In this document: positions 36,185 through 45,537 of the stretch, in pieces | Layout of the letters: every line of letters begins with the position of its first letter | How positions within the stretch are numbered: the first letter of the stretch is position 1 | NCBI RefSeq assembly: GCF_001812805.1 | Contig: NZ_KV810490.1 | Location: forward strand, 35,532-99,531 | DNA length: 64,000 nucleotides | Origin: Corynebacterium sp. HMSC078H07 | GTDB taxonomy: Bacteria; Actinomycetota; Actinomycetes; Mycobacteriales; Mycobacteriaceae | Direction of reading: 5' to 3' | Made by a program: the position numbers and the translations under genes | The notes under the pieces: model-generated | What the model was told of the DNA's origin: nothing | Database searches by the model: none | Seen by the model: only the letters and a program-made list of their open reading frames with translations

Positions 36185-36276
36185 TGGCGAGGCTTAAAAG
36201 CAGAAGGGGTGAAGGGTGGCGAGGCAGCAAAAAGGCCGCGAGGCGGTGAAGCTGTATCGAGAAGTGGCAACGAGGC

Positions 36277-36840
36277 TTAAGCAGGCTCAGTCTCGTGGAC
36301 TACTACTGGCTGTTTAGGCTTGGAGCGGAAAGTCCACAGCTTGTTGAACACAAAATTGATGGGCATGGCCACGACGATGGAAATGGCATTCGCCCAGTAG
36401 TACATCGTGCGGAAGCCGGTGGTGTCATCGAAGATATGAGGCGGAAGCTGCAGCGGCGAGGTCGGATTCATGAGCAAGTATTGCACCGCGAGAGTTACCA
36501 AATAGGCGCCAAATCCGGTGATGAGGAATGGCAAGAATCCGCGCAACCACGACACCTTGTTCACGGACTTGAAGGTCCACATGCGGTTGAGCTGGTAGTT
36601 CCACGTATTGGCCACGAGGAAGGCGATGGTGGAAAAGAGCATGAACCAGCGCACGTGGAACTGGGTGCCAAAGAGATTGAACATCGCATCATGCGGGGTG
36701 GCACCAAACCATGCCAGGCCGCACTTCGCGGCCACGATGGAGGTCGCAATGTTGACCAGCGTGCCCGAACCGCCTACCAGTCCGAACTTGATGAACTGGC
36801 CAAGGTTCGAGGCAAAGCGAGCAAAGCTCAAGTCCGCCAT
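36277..36840 (-). CDS. GtrA family membrane protein
   Basis: 187 residues from ATG at 36840 with AAGGGTGGG just upstream; an ATG at 36855 lies within this signal. Seen: four hydrophobic helices, beginning FIKFGLVGGSGTLVNI, the diagnostic FLVANTWNYQLNRMWTF after helix two, and MPINFVFNKLWTF at the C-terminus, the duplicated (N-F/Y-x-L-N/K-x-W-T-F) signature of GtrA. Family members help move lipid-linked sugars across the cytoplasmic membrane; in corynebacteria and mycobacteria they act in arabinogalactan or related glycans. It borders the repeat cassette and the pseudouridine synthase gene. Confidence 0.92.
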   Translation of the reverse strand: MADLSFARFASNLGQFIKFGLVGGSGTLVNIATSIVAAKCGLAWFGATPHDAMFNLFGTQFHVRWFMLFSTIAFLVANTWNYQLNRMWTFKSVNKVSWLRGFLPFLITGFGAYLVTLAVQYLLMNPTSPLQLPPHIFDDTTGFRTMYYWANAISIVVAMPINFVFNKLWTFRSKPKQPVVVHETEPA

Positions 36841-36917
36841 GGACCCACCCTTCATGCAGAATGCTCAATATAGATGAATAAAACTTCGTACGAGTTTAGT
36901 CCCTCGCCTAGTACAAA

Positions 36918-37742
36918 CTAAAAACGCGCGCCGTGCATGCGCTTAAACGCACGTTCTTGGCCACTGATGGGGTCAGGAAAGCGCATCGCGACGTGCGCAA
37001 GCTGCAGCGGTGAAGAAAAATCGTAAAGCGCCAGCCCGCGGTCGACGGGATAGGTATCGTCCCCCAGAATCGGATGGCCCAGGTGATTGAGCATCACGCG
37101 AATTTGGTGGGTATGGCCGGTGAGAGGCCAGACGTCGACAAGCGTGTCCTGCGCGCGCACGCGAGTCTCCGTGAGCGTCCCGAAAGGATCCACGCGCACT
37201 TGGCGCTCACCGCGCACGCGCCGCATGCCTAGGCGGACCGTACCGTCAAAAGAAAAGGGAGTGGCCACTCGAGCTTGATAGTGCTTCAGCACCGCGCGCT
37301 CCTGAAAAAGACGCTGGTAGCTAGACCGTGTGCGGGGATTTCGCGAGCACAACACTAGCCCCGCAGTCAGCCTATCCAGACGGTGCAGCGGAACAATCTC
37401 GTCCTCCCCGAAATCCGCGCGCAGCCGAGTCTGCAGGGTTTCACGCACGATGCGCCCATTCGACGTCGTGGGTAAGAAGTGCGGCTTATCGACGATTATC
37501 AGGTCCCCGTCCTCATACACCACCCGGTAGTCAAAAGGAATGGGTTCTTCACGCGGGATAGAAGGGTGATACCACGCCAACGTGGGCCCAGGAAGTAGAG
37601 TGCCTGGCTCCAAGCGGGTCCCGGACGAAAACGCGGAATCGCCCGCCTCCCCTGCCCAGTAGGTAGGAGAAGCAGGCACGATGCCAGTAAGCATCACCTT
37701 GCGCGGGCTAATACCTTCGCGCGCTGGTGGGCGAAAGGCCAT
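36918..37742 (-). CDS. RluA-family pseudouridine synthase
   Basis: 274 residues. Seen: DKPHFLPTTSNGRIV, the catalytic HRLDRLTAGLVLCSRN (Asp in HRLDR), KHYQARV, and GHTHQIRVMLNHLGHPILGDDTYP, all of the RluA class. No N-terminal S4 domain is present; instead there is a Pro-rich ~60-residue extension. It would isomerise uridine in rRNA or tRNA; the target cannot be specified. Start is one base past the dapC stop, so it is likely co-transcribed with dapC and the ferredoxin gene. Confidence 0.92.
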   Translation of the reverse strand: MAFRPPAREGISPRKVMLTGIVPASPTYWAGEAGDSAFSSGTRLEPGTLLPGPTLAWYHPSIPREEPIPFDYRVVYEDGDLIIVDKPHFLPTTSNGRIVRETLQTRLRADFGEDEIVPLHRLDRLTAGLVLCSRNPRTRSSYQRLFQERAVLKHYQARVATPFSFDGTVRLGMRRVRGERQVRVDPFGTLTETRVRAQDTLVDVWPLTGHTHQIRVMLNHLGHPILGDDTYPVDRGLALYDFSSPLQLAHVAMRFPDPISGQERAFKRMHGARF

Positions 37743-38828
37743 TTACGCAGCCAAGCGGGCCACAGCTGCGGCGATGCGCTCATCAGTGCCGTTGAGACCA
37801 ATGCGCACGTACTGTTCGCCGGCGGGACCATAAAAATCACCGGGGGCGACGAGGATGCCGCGTTCTGCCAGCCAATCGACGGTCGCCCGGCAATTCTCAC
37901 CACGCGTAGCCCAAAGGTACATGCCAGCCTCCGAGTGCTCGATGGTGAAACCAGCATCGCTAAGCGCGCGCATGAGCTTGGCGCGGCGGGCGGCGTAGCG
38001 CTGGCGTTGGAGGGCTTCGGAGAGGTCGTCGTCAAGCGCGGCGACCATGGCGGCCTGGATGGGGCCCGGAACGATGAGCCCTGCGTGCTTGCGCAGCTCC
38101 AGCAGCTCGGTGATGAGTTCGGCATCGCCGGCAAGGAAACCGGCGCGGTAGGACGCCATGTTCGCGGTCTTGGACAACGAATGCATAGCGATAAGCCCGG
38201 TGCTGTCACCGTCGGTCACGCGCGGATCAAGGATGGAGACGGGCGGGTTGGCGTCATCCCAGCCGAGGCTCATGTAGCACTCGTCGGAGGCCACGATGGC
38301 ATTGTTCGCACGCGCCCAAGCGACGATTTCGCGCAGCTTCTCGACGCCCAACACCTTGCCCGTCGGATTCGACGGCGAGTTGATGAACACGAGCGAGGCA
38401 TCCTGGAAGTCCTCGTCTGCGCGAAGGGGATTGGCGCCGGCCAGAAGGGCACCGACCTCGTAGGTGGGGTATGCCACCGAGGGGAAGGCCACGGTCTGGC
38501 CGCGCATGCCCAACAAGGTGGGCAGCCACGCGATGGCTTCCTTGGTGCCGATGACCGGCAATACCGCATCCACCTGCATGTGGTAGCGGCGTTCCAAAGC
38601 CTTCGCGATGGCCTCCCGCAGCTCCGGGGTGCCCTGCGTCTGTGGGTAGCCAGGAGCTTCCGCTACGGAAGAAAGAGCTAGCTGCACACCGGGTGCGACT
38701 GGATCAACTGGGTTGCCTACAGAGAGGTCCACGATTCCATCCGGGTGGGTCTGGGCCTTCTTCTTGGCATCAGCCAAGGAGTTCCAGGGGAAATCCGGAA
38801 GAGCATCTCCGAGCGGCGTGCGGCTCAT
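37743..38828 (-). CDS. dapC: Succinyldiaminopimelate transaminase
   Basis: 361 residues. Seen: class-I aminotransferase fold with VDLSVGNPVDPV, the PLP region FINSPSNPTGKVL, DECYMSLGW, and the Schiff-base Lys in SLSKTANMASYRAGF; a C-terminal VRIGLNGTDERI completes it. It converts N-succinyl-2-amino-6-ketopimelate to N-succinyl-LL-diaminopimelate, between DapD and DapE. It directly follows the ferredoxin gene (3 bp gap), an order shared with mycobacteria (fdxC-dapC). Confidence 0.93.
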   Translation of the reverse strand: MSRTPLGDALPDFPWNSLADAKKKAQTHPDGIVDLSVGNPVDPVAPGVQLALSSVAEAPGYPQTQGTPELREAIAKALERRYHMQVDAVLPVIGTKEAIAWLPTLLGMRGQTVAFPSVAYPTYEVGALLAGANPLRADEDFQDASLVFINSPSNPTGKVLGVEKLREIVAWARANNAIVASDECYMSLGWDDANPPVSILDPRVTDGDSTGLIAMHSLSKTANMASYRAGFLAGDAELITELLELRKHAGLIVPGPIQAAMVAALDDDLSEALQRQRYAARRAKLMRALSDAGFTIEHSEAGMYLWATRGENCRATVDWLAERGILVAPGDFYGPAGEQYVRIGLNGTDERIAAAVARLAA

Positions 38829-38831
38829 GGT

Positions 38832-39155
38832 CTACTCCTGGTTCTGGGGCGGGAGTGCGGCAATCATCGGGACATCGAAGTCCTGCGGTCCCAGCGCAGC
38901 CGCGCCGCCCGGGGAACCAAGATCATCGAAGAAGGCAGCGTTGGCGTCGTTGTAGTCGAGCCACTCATCCGGAACATCGTCCTCGTAGAAAATGGCTTCG
39001 ACCGGGCAAGCAGGCTCGCAGGCGCCACAGTCCACGCACTCGTCCGGGTGGATGTAGAGCATGCGCTTGCCCTCGTAGATGCAGTCGACCGGGCACTCTT
39101 CAACGCAGCCGCGGTCCATCACGTCGACGCAAGGCTGCGCGATGGTGTAAGTCAT
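38832..39155 (-). CDS. fdxA: Seven-iron ferredoxin
   Basis: 107 residues. Seen: an N-terminal cluster site [21 protein letters not shown] (split as [18 protein letters not shown]) typical of the [3Fe-4S] half, then [17 protein letters not shown] for [4Fe-4S], and an acidic C-terminal extension ending with [10 protein letters not shown]. This type gives electrons to cytochromes P450 or other redox enzymes in actinobacteria. It precedes dapC by 3 bp; the mshB group is 50 bp upstream. Confidence 0.95.
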   Translation of the reverse strand: MTYTIAQPCVDVMDRGCVEECPVDCIYEGKRMLYIHPDECVDCGACEPACPVEAIFYEDDVPDEWLDYNDANAAFFDDLGSPGGAAALGPQDFDVPMIAALPPQNQE

Positions 39156-39205
39156 AAGGGGTTCAAACTCCTGTGTGTCACGGGTTTTCTACGAATAACA
39201 GTATG

Positions 39206-39598
39206 CTACTCCGGCTTAAAAAATGGCCAAACGCTACCCGCGATTCCCGCCGTCAACAGCAGTAGGCTAAGAATATTATTGGCCAGCAAGGAACCATCAC
39301 CGATGGCTCCTCCCAGCAGGAATGCGAAGAATCCGCCCGCCCACGCGAATCCCGGCAACCCTGCGATGTAGGGATTCTCACTCCACAGCCGCGCTGTGCG
39401 CGTGAGCACCCCGTTAAACCAGAAGGCGATAAGGACGGTGATGGGGAAAGGAACGCTGGTTCCGTCGAACCACGGCACGCGTGCGGTGAGGTACACCACC
39501 TCGAGGGTCAGCGAGCATAGTGCTCCCAACACCAGCCACACGAGGCCACCTATTTGCTCGCCGCGAGAGAAATCTGTGCGGATGGCGCGCTCGTTCAC
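39206..39598 (-). CDS. Small membrane protein downstream of mshB
   Basis: 130 residues with about four hydrophobic helices (starting LVWLVLGALCSLTLEVVYL, VLIAFWFNGVLTRTARLW, LPGFAWAGGFFAFLLGG and ILSLLLLTAGIAGSVWPF). The mshB stop overlaps its ATG by 4 bp, so translation is coupled. A homologous small membrane protein follows mshB in mycobacteria (Rv1171-type). Function unknown; no catalytic or binding motif is visible. Confidence 0.85.
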   Translation of the reverse strand: MNERAIRTDFSRGEQIGGLVWLVLGALCSLTLEVVYLTARVPWFDGTSVPFPITVLIAFWFNGVLTRTARLWSENPYIAGLPGFAWAGGFFAFLLGGAIGDGSLLANNILSLLLLTAGIAGSVWPFFKPE

Positions 39599-40464
39599 TT
39601 CTCCCCCAGCAACGTATCCTGTGCAGTCCCCTGACCTAGTTGGTAATACTCGTGGCGCAGCAGCGGCATGGTGAGCAGGTTGGACAGCGCGTAGGCAGCG
39701 GGTACTTCAGCGGGGTTACTGAGTCCAGCCTGGGCGGCCTGCGGATTGACGGGGGTGAGCGAGCCATCAGCCAGCCAGATTTGTGTGGCGTGGGCAAGCA
39801 TGGCGGCGCGTTTGGAGGCGAGGGGGGCGTCGGAAAGCGCATAGGCCACGTCGAAACCTTCGGTGGTGAAGTTGTCCAGGTAGGCCTTGTCCGGCAGGCT
39901 CCAGCCCTCCGGCGGGGTGAGGGACTCCAGCGCGCGGTAGTGGGCAGCGCGCTCGAAAATGGCCCACCAGATGCGCTGCTCGGGCGCCGCGGCCGCATGC
40001 ACCGCGCGGTGCACCGCAATGTGGTCTGGGTGGCCATAGCCGCCATCGGGGCCATAGGTAAGCACGGCATGCGGCTGCAAACGCTCCAGGTGAGCCTTGA
40101 GCAGGGATGCGGCCTCATCGACGCGGTTGACCAGCGCCTGCGGGTTCTCGTGTGCGGGTGAACCCGCCATGCCAGAATCGCGGAAGTGTCCGAACCCGCC
40201 GAGCTGGATGCCGTGAACTCCCAAAGCGTCAAGAGCACGTTTCAACTCCCAGGCACGGAAGCCGCCGAGGCGATCGCTTTCCGCCAGCGACTGGTAGGGC
40301 TCGCCGATGACCTCGCCTTCCTCGCCCAATGTCGCGGTAATGACGGTGACGTCGGCGCCGCGGGCAGCCATATCCGCTAAGGTGCCGCCGGTGAAGAGCA
40401 CCTCGTCATCCGGGTGTGCATGCACGGCTACGACGCGGTAGCCGGTGAGATCATTAATCATCAT
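39595..40464 (-). CDS. mshB: Mycothiol biosynthesis deacetylase MshB
   Basis: 289 residues. Seen: the PIG-L/LmbE zinc motif VHAHPDDEVLFTGGTLA (His and two Asp, ~14-30), GGFRAWELKRALDALG, and YGHPDHIAVHRAVH (third zinc His, ~140-150). It removes acetate from GlcNAc-inositol during synthesis of mycothiol, the main thiol of actinobacteria. The first codons overlap the lipoprotein gene by 11 bp. The gene order typA-lpqW-mshB is the same as in mycobacteria. A start one codon later (ATG ATT) is equally possible. Confidence 0.93.
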   Translation of the reverse strand: MMINDLTGYRVVAVHAHPDDEVLFTGGTLADMAARGADVTVITATLGEEGEVIGEPYQSLAESDRLGGFRAWELKRALDALGVHGIQLGGFGHFRDSGMAGSPAHENPQALVNRVDEAASLLKAHLERLQPHAVLTYGPDGGYGHPDHIAVHRAVHAAAAPEQRIWWAIFERAAHYRALESLTPPEGWSLPDKAYLDNFTTEGFDVAYALSDAPLASKRAAMLAHATQIWLADGSLTPVNPQAAQAGLSNPAEVPAAYALSNLLTMPLLRHEYYQLGQGTAQDTLLGEK

Positions 40465-42055
40465 CTATCCTCCACTGCGGTGCGCTGACGAGGCCTGAAT
40501 CCCAGTCCTCGATGCTTTGTCCGCGCCCCACGATACCTTTGCCCAAGGCGTGAATTCGCACCTCATTCAGCAGAGGAACAAAGAGCACGTGCTCCGCATT
40601 AAGCTGCTTCACCCGCTCCTGGGCAGCCATGGAGTCAAGGGAACCATCGAGGATGTCCGCCGCAGTTTCCTCGGCCTGCTCGGGGCAGAAACCGCTGAGC
40701 TCACCTGCGGGGCTACTCGACGTCGCACAGGTGAAGAAGTCCGCCATACTCAACGAATCTTTCCCATTCTCGTCCCAGGCCAGGACCACGTCCACCTTGC
40801 CGGCGGGAAGCAGCTCCGTGGTGATGGTGCTGAGGCGTTCGGAGACAATCTCAACGTCGATAGCCTTCGACTGCAACAGGTCTGCGATGGTATTCGCAGC
40901 CGCCAGCGCAGTGGGGTTGAGCGGATCGACGGCGATGCGCAGTGGCTTGCGGCCAGCGCGCTCGCGTAACGGGAAGAGCTCGACGGGGTCGCTAAAGGGA
41001 TTGTGGCCGGGCTCTAAGTTGGAGGAGCGGCCGGTGGCCAGACGCGCGATCTGCTCGGTGTCGAGCAAAGACGCCAGAGCGCGGCGTTGGGCTTCTTCCG
41101 GCAAAGCCTCCTCGAGAGTGGACATCTGCACGCGCAACTGGCGTGGGCGCGTCACTACCCCGGTGTTAACGTTGTTGAGCAGGCTCAGACTCTCCAGACT
41201 GGTCTGCTGCGGAGTAAAGTCCGCAAACCCAATCTGGTGCGAGCGCAGCATATTCACAGCCTGGGTGGTATCTCGAAGGGCGCGGAGCTGGATGACGTCA
41301 ATGGTCGCCGGATCCTCACCCCAGAAGCGGTCATTGCGATTAAGAGTGATGACGCCGCGACTGCGGTCCATGCCGGCCACCATGTAGCGCCCAGCCGAAG
41401 CCGGAATGCCCTCCGAGAGAACGGAGGCAAACTCCTTGTCCACCAGCAAATGTGAGGGCAGCAAATGGGCGAAAAGCTTGTGCCAGTCTTCGACGCGCTG
41501 CTTAAAGTCCACCGTTACAACGCGGCCGCTTCCCGACGTCCTCACTGCCGATATCGCCTGATACCCCGACGCCGAATTTACCCCAGGTGTGCGGGTAATC
41601 TGTGACCACAGGTAGTGGAAATCCGAGCCGCTGATAGGCGTGCCGTCCGACCACTGTGCAGGCCCGGCAATGGTGTAGCGCACGCGCATGGCGACGTTAC
41701 CTGAGGCATCAATCTCTTCTGCCGATTCCAGCACGTCCGTATCCATCTCATCGCCGTGGAAAGCGGAGGGAAGGACGAGCTCCGCAATCTGGCTCACCAA
41801 TTCAGAGTTATTCGCTATGAGGTGCGGATTGAGGCCGCCGCGCAGTGGGTCCACGCCGATGGCCACTGTGCTGCGCTCAGGCAGCTCGTCTTCCTCCGGA
41901 ACCTCCTCTGGGGTGGAGCTTTCCGTAGTCGACTCGGTGGGCGAAGAACTTTGCTCGTCCGCCTCGACGACGGGCGGTGGGCCAGGATTGACCTGGCAGG
42001 CGCTCAGCGCACTGACCAGCACGTACGCGGCCAGCAACCGGGGGAAACGGACCAC
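40454..42055 (-). CDS. LpqW-like peptide-binding-type lipoprotein
   Basis: 533 residues. Seen: a lipoprotein signal with lipobox ALSAC (Cys near residue 20), a low-complexity Ser/Thr/Glu spacer (~30-60), then an extracellular solute-binding family 5 fold (VAIGVDPLRGGLNPHL, GTPISGSDFHYLWSQIT, HLLPSHLLVD, RDRFWG-like NDRFWGEDPATIDVIQ). Mycobacterial LpqW, at the same locus, has lost peptide transport and affects synthesis of phosphatidylinositol mannosides and lipoarabinomannan. No permease genes lie nearby, so the same idea applies here by inference. Confidence 0.88.
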   Translation of the reverse strand: MVRFPRLLAAYVLVSALSACQVNPGPPPVVEADEQSSSPTESTTESSTPEEVPEEDELPERSTVAIGVDPLRGGLNPHLIANNSELVSQIAELVLPSAFHGDEMDTDVLESAEEIDASGNVAMRVRYTIAGPAQWSDGTPISGSDFHYLWSQITRTPGVNSASGYQAISAVRTSGSGRVVTVDFKQRVEDWHKLFAHLLPSHLLVDKEFASVLSEGIPASAGRYMVAGMDRSRGVITLNRNDRFWGEDPATIDVIQLRALRDTTQAVNMLRSHQIGFADFTPQQTSLESLSLLNNVNTGVVTRPRQLRVQMSTLEEALPEEAQRRALASLLDTEQIARLATGRSSNLEPGHNPFSDPVELFPLRERAGRKPLRIAVDPLNPTALAAANTIADLLQSKAIDVEIVSERLSTITTELLPAGKVDVVLAWDENGKDSLSMADFFTCATSSSPAGELSGFCPEQAEETAADILDGSLDSMAAQERVKQLNAEHVLFVPLLNEVRIHALGKGIVGRGQSIEDWDSGLVSAPQWRIDDD

Positions 42056-42075
42056 GCCACCACACCTTCAACGCT

Positions 42076-43986
42076 TTACTTGTTGAGCTGCTTCGCGCGA
42101 GCGGCGGCGCGCTTGCGGTCGGTCGCGGACAGTTCGACCTTGCGCACGCGCAGGACCTTCGGGCCAACCTCGACGCACTCGTCGTTGCCACAGAACTCGA
42201 GTGCCTCATCGAGGGACAGGGTCTTCGCCTTGGCCAGGGTGACGGTGGCATCGGCGGTGGCGGAGCGCATGTTGGTGAGCTTCTTTTCCTTTGTGATGTT
42301 GATGTCCATATCTTCATCACGGTTGTTAGCACCAACGACCATGCCTTCGTAGGCCTCCATGCCCGGCTCGACGAAGAAATCGCCGCGGTCAGCCAGCTGC
42401 TGCAGAGCGTAGGCAGTGATCTGGCCGGAGCGGTCAGCCACGAGCGAGCCGGTTGGGCGGGCCTTGATTTCGCCAGCCCAGACGTCGAGACCATCGGAGA
42501 TGGAGTTAGCGATACCGGCACCGCGGGTCTCGGTCAGGAACTGCGTGCGGAAACCAATGAGGCCACGGGCAGGGATGCGGAAGACCATGCGGACCCAGTC
42601 GCCCTCGCGCACGTCCATGGACTGCATCTGGCCCTTGCGGCCAGCCAGCAGCTGGGTGATAGCACCCTGGTGCTCGGAGGGGGAATCGATGGTGAGCATC
42701 TCGTAGGGCTCCATGGTCTTGCCATCGATAACCTGGGTGACCACCTGCGGCTTGCCGACGGTCAACTCGAAACCTTCGCGACGCATGTTCTCAATAAGCA
42801 CGGACAGAGCCATCTCGCCGCGGCCCTGAACCTCCCAGGCATCCGGGCGGTCGGTCGGCAGCACCTTGATGGACACGTTACCGATGAGCTCCTGGTCCAG
42901 ACGGGCCTTGACCATGCGGGCAGTGAGCTTGTCGCCGCCGCCCTGACCAGCCATAGGAGAAGTGTTAACGCCAATGGTCATGGAGATGGCCGGCTCATCA
43001 ACCTTGATGCGCGGCAGCGGCTTCGGGTCCTCCACGTCGGCGATGGTGTCACCAATCATGATGTCGGAAATACCGGAGATCGCAACGATGTCACCGGCGA
43101 TAGCCTCGGTATCGGGCTGGCGCTGGAAGCCGACGGTGCGCAAAAGCTCTGCCACCTTGACGGTCTTGGTATGCATCTCACCTTCATCATCGTAGTGAAT
43201 CCAGGCCACCTGCTGGCCCTTCTTGATGGTGCCGGAGTAGATGCGCAGCAGAGCAATACGGCCCAGGAAGTCATCGGAGTCCAGGTTGGTCACATGGGCC
43301 TGCAGCGGGCCGTCGACGGAGGCGGAGGGCTCGGGGAGGACGTCGTAGATGACGTCGAAAAGCGCCTGCAGGTCCTCGGCATTCGGAACGTTGCCGTCGC
43401 CCGGGTTCTCGGTGGAGGCCTTGCCCTCGCGGCCGGAGGCGTAGAGCACCGGCAGGTCCAGCAGCTCCTCAGCGGCGGCAGCTGCTTCCTCGTCTTCGAG
43501 GCCGGCAGCGATCTCCAGCAGAAGATCCTGAGCCTCGCTGACAACCTCATCGATGCGGGCATCAGGGCGGTCGGTCTTGTTGACGCAGATGATCACCGGA
43601 AGCTTCGCCTCGAGGGCCTTGGTGAGGACGAAGCGGGTCTGCGGGAGGGGGCCTTCGGAGGCGTCGACAAGCAGCACGACGCCGTCCACCATGGAGATAC
43701 CGCGCTCAACCTCGCCACCGAAGTCGGCGTGGCCCGGGGTATCGATGACGTTGATGATGAGATCTCCGCCATCCTTGCCCAAGCCCTTGCGGTGAATAGC
43801 GGTGTTTTTAGCCAAAATGGTGATGCCGCGCTCGCGCTCCTGATCGTTGGAGTCCATGACACGATCCGAGTGTTCGCCATGGTCGCCGAAAGCGCCGGAC
43901 TGCTCCAGCATGCCGTTGACGAGGGTGGTTTTACCGTGGTCAACGTGTGCGACGATGGCTACGTTACGGAACTCAGTATTACTCAC
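42076..43986 (-). CDS. typA: Ribosome-associated GTPase TypA/BipA
   Basis: 636 residues from GTG at 43986 with GAAGGAG upstream. Seen: G1 [16 protein letters not shown]3 [13 protein letters not shown]4 [12 protein letters not shown], followed by EF-G-like domains ([28 protein letters not shown] is the domain III/V region) and the TypA-specific C-terminal with [17 protein letters not shown]. TypA acts in ribosome assembly and translation under stress. Divergent from the secreted protein gene at 44235; a 250-bp promoter region separates them. Confidence 0.96.
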   Translation of the reverse strand: MSNTEFRNVAIVAHVDHGKTTLVNGMLEQSGAFGDHGEHSDRVMDSNDQERERGITILAKNTAIHRKGLGKDGGDLIINVIDTPGHADFGGEVERGISMVDGVVLLVDASEGPLPQTRFVLTKALEAKLPVIICVNKTDRPDARIDEVVSEAQDLLLEIAAGLEDEEAAAAAEELLDLPVLYASGREGKASTENPGDGNVPNAEDLQALFDVIYDVLPEPSASVDGPLQAHVTNLDSDDFLGRIALLRIYSGTIKKGQQVAWIHYDDEGEMHTKTVKVAELLRTVGFQRQPDTEAIAGDIVAISGISDIMIGDTIADVEDPKPLPRIKVDEPAISMTIGVNTSPMAGQGGGDKLTARMVKARLDQELIGNVSIKVLPTDRPDAWEVQGRGEMALSVLIENMRREGFELTVGKPQVVTQVIDGKTMEPYEMLTIDSPSEHQGAITQLLAGRKGQMQSMDVREGDWVRMVFRIPARGLIGFRTQFLTETRGAGIANSISDGLDVWAGEIKARPTGSLVADRSGQITAYALQQLADRGDFFVEPGMEAYEGMVVGANNRDEDMDINITKEKKLTNMRSATADATVTLAKAKTLSLDEALEFCGNDECVEVGPKVLRVRKVELSATDRKRAAARAKQLNK

Positions 43987-44134
43987 GTGTGGGGTGCTCC
44001 TTCAAGCATGATGCGTTAGCAGTGTGAACGGCCCTCAAATATACTCGCTCCCCCACATCGATGCAGCATTGCGCCCCTTGTGTAACGAATTCATATCGAG
44101 TACCGACATACCTCACAGTAGAGCTCGTTTCGAG

Positions 44135-44162
44135 TTGACTACGCCGAAAAAGTGAATATTGT
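44135..44162 (+). promoter_or_regulatory. Sigma-A-type promoter for the secreted-protein operon
   Basis: TTGACT (44135-44140) and TATTGT (44157-44162), spaced by 16 bp, are close to the housekeeping consensus. The predicted leader is about 65 nt to ATG 44235. Confidence 0.6.
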
Positions 44163-44234
44163 GTCAGCAGATACTTTTGTGGCTCGTGTGACTAATGTTG
44201 TTTGCGCGTGCCGTCTCGATGCACAAGGAAGTCT

Positions 44235-44957
44235 ATGGCTCTCGACGAACAGCACTCCACCGGTAGCGCCGCCCACCGCGGCCTTGCCGGAATCACTGCT
44301 GCCGTGATGCTGGGCCTGCTCAGCGTCACCCCTGCGCATGCTGACGCACCAGATCTCTCCTCCTTGGCCGCTACCGCCCACAGCAGCAGCCCACTGGACG
44401 GCCTCGGCCGCCCCACCCCGGAGACTCAGGAACGCGTCCGCGCTTTCGCTGCACAGCCATGGCTCCCCCAGGATGCTCGTAGCGTCATCCTCACCGCACT
44501 TACTTTCACCGCAGGTGAAGAAGGTGAAGGTGGCGTCGCCATGCCGGAGGGCAACAACCCCGCCTTCCGCCAGTTTTACTGGCCTACGGTCTCCGCGCAG
44601 TGCATCGGCGGGCAGGGCGATTCGGTCGGTTCGGCCATCGCTGTGCCCGGCCCTACCGATATCCCCGCGCCTGGCGCCGGTGAAGGCGAAACCGTCTTCC
44701 TTTTCACCGCTCTGGGCACGCCAACTGCCGCCGAGCAGCAGGGCTCGATGAACGTGCAGTGGTTCAACCTGGATACCCTCCAGTTTGGCACCACCCCACT
44801 GTTCAACAACGGCATCAACGCCGATGGTCCCACCACGGTTTCTGGCCGCGCCAGCACTGGTAAGGGCACGGTCGTGGCTATCCTGTCTGGTTCGGTCAAC
44901 ACTGCTGACTCCTCATGTTCTTTCCCACCCACCGCGGCCTTCCTCGAGGTGAACTAA
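44235..44957 (+). CDS. Secreted protein of unknown function
   Basis: 240 residues from ATG at 44235 with AAGGAAGTCT upstream; the frame extends to 44202 without a comparable signal. Seen: a signal peptide (HRGLAGITAAVMLGLLSVTPAHA, split around residues 15-37: HRGLAGITAAV and MLGLLSVTPAHA) with predicted cleavage AHA-DAP. The mature protein has two cysteines (QCIGGQ and SSCSFP) that may pair, and a beta-rich middle. A homologue is common in corynebacteria and mycobacteria near typA, but no function is known to me. One-base stop/start overlap (TAATG) with the next gene. Confidence 0.85.
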   Translation: MALDEQHSTGSAAHRGLAGITAAVMLGLLSVTPAHADAPDLSSLAATAHSSSPLDGLGRPTPETQERVRAFAAQPWLPQDARSVILTALTFTAGEEGEGGVAMPEGNNPAFRQFYWPTVSAQCIGGQGDSVGSAIAVPGPTDIPAPGAGEGETVFLFTALGTPTAAEQQGSMNVQWFNLDTLQFGTTPLFNNGINADGPTTVSGRASTGKGTVVAILSGSVNTADSSCSFPPTAAFLEVN

Positions 44958-45493
44958 TGAGTACTGATCTTCATCCAGTCAAGCAGGAGACCTTTAATAC
45001 GGCGGACAACACGAACGTTGACCCCAAGGGATTTTTGCGGGAGGTAGACACCTACCGCGTCACCGATTTCGGCCTCTACATGGCCCGCGGCGCCAACCAC
45101 CCGCGCTTTGGCTACCTCGAATCGTGGCTCCTGCCGGAACTCGGCCTGCGTGCCAGCATCTTCCACTTCCGCGAGGGTGTAGAGGTGGAGCAGGACTTCT
45201 ACTTTGATGTCGCCGATATTGATGTCGACGGCGACGTGTGGACCACGCGCGATCTGTATGTTGACCTGGTCTCCACCTCCGGCGAACCGGTCGACGTGCT
45301 CGATATCGACGAGCTCGCCGCCGCCACCTCCACAGGACTCATCAGCGCCGAGGAGGCCGAGCGCGCCATGGAGCGTACCCTCACGGCCGTCGAAGGTATT
45401 ACGCGCTATGGCGATGACGCCATGAACTGGCTGCGCACGTTGGGCATGGAGCTCACGTGGGCTGAGAATGTGGAACTCGTACCGGCCGAGTAA
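44957..45493 (+). CDS. DUF402 domain-containing protein
   Basis: 178 residues from ATG at 44957, which overlaps the preceding stop by one base. Seen: PKGFLREVDTYRVTDFGLYMARGANHP, LGLRASIFHFREG, then YFDVADIDVDGDVWTTRDLYVDLV and a C-terminal helical part LDIDELAAATSTGLIS (with GLISAEEAERAM), the pattern of DUF402 (YgaC/FomD-like, nucleotide-binding; some members are nucleoside di/triphosphatases). Asp residues in the DxD...D cluster fit metal binding. Substrate unknown. Translationally coupled to the secreted protein. Confidence 0.88.
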   Translation: MSTDLHPVKQETFNTADNTNVDPKGFLREVDTYRVTDFGLYMARGANHPRFGYLESWLLPELGLRASIFHFREGVEVEQDFYFDVADIDVDGDVWTTRDLYVDLVSTSGEPVDVLDIDELAAATSTGLISAEEAERAMERTLTAVEGITRYGDDAMNWLRTLGMELTWAENVELVPAE

Positions 45494-45537
45494 CCTAGGG
45501 AAAGCATTTCTCTCCCTACCTCAAAAGGATGTAAACC

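Larger units (their letters stand above)
35895..36276. other. Repeat-rich intergenic region downstream of the cassette
   Basis: 382 bp without a supported gene. It holds three inverted-repeat units (35916, 36041, 36123), an 18-bp tandem repeat (35982-36029) and two copies of GTGAAGGGTGGCGAGGC (36177-36193 and 36209-36225). Short frames on both strands are made of these repeats and are rejected. The GtrA-family gene ends at 36277 on the other strand; no terminator is obvious. Confidence 0.6.

Noticed and set aside
35891..36280. Short frames (66 and 89 codons) over repeat units 4-6
   Set aside because: They consist of the repeat arms and tandem repeats on both strands.
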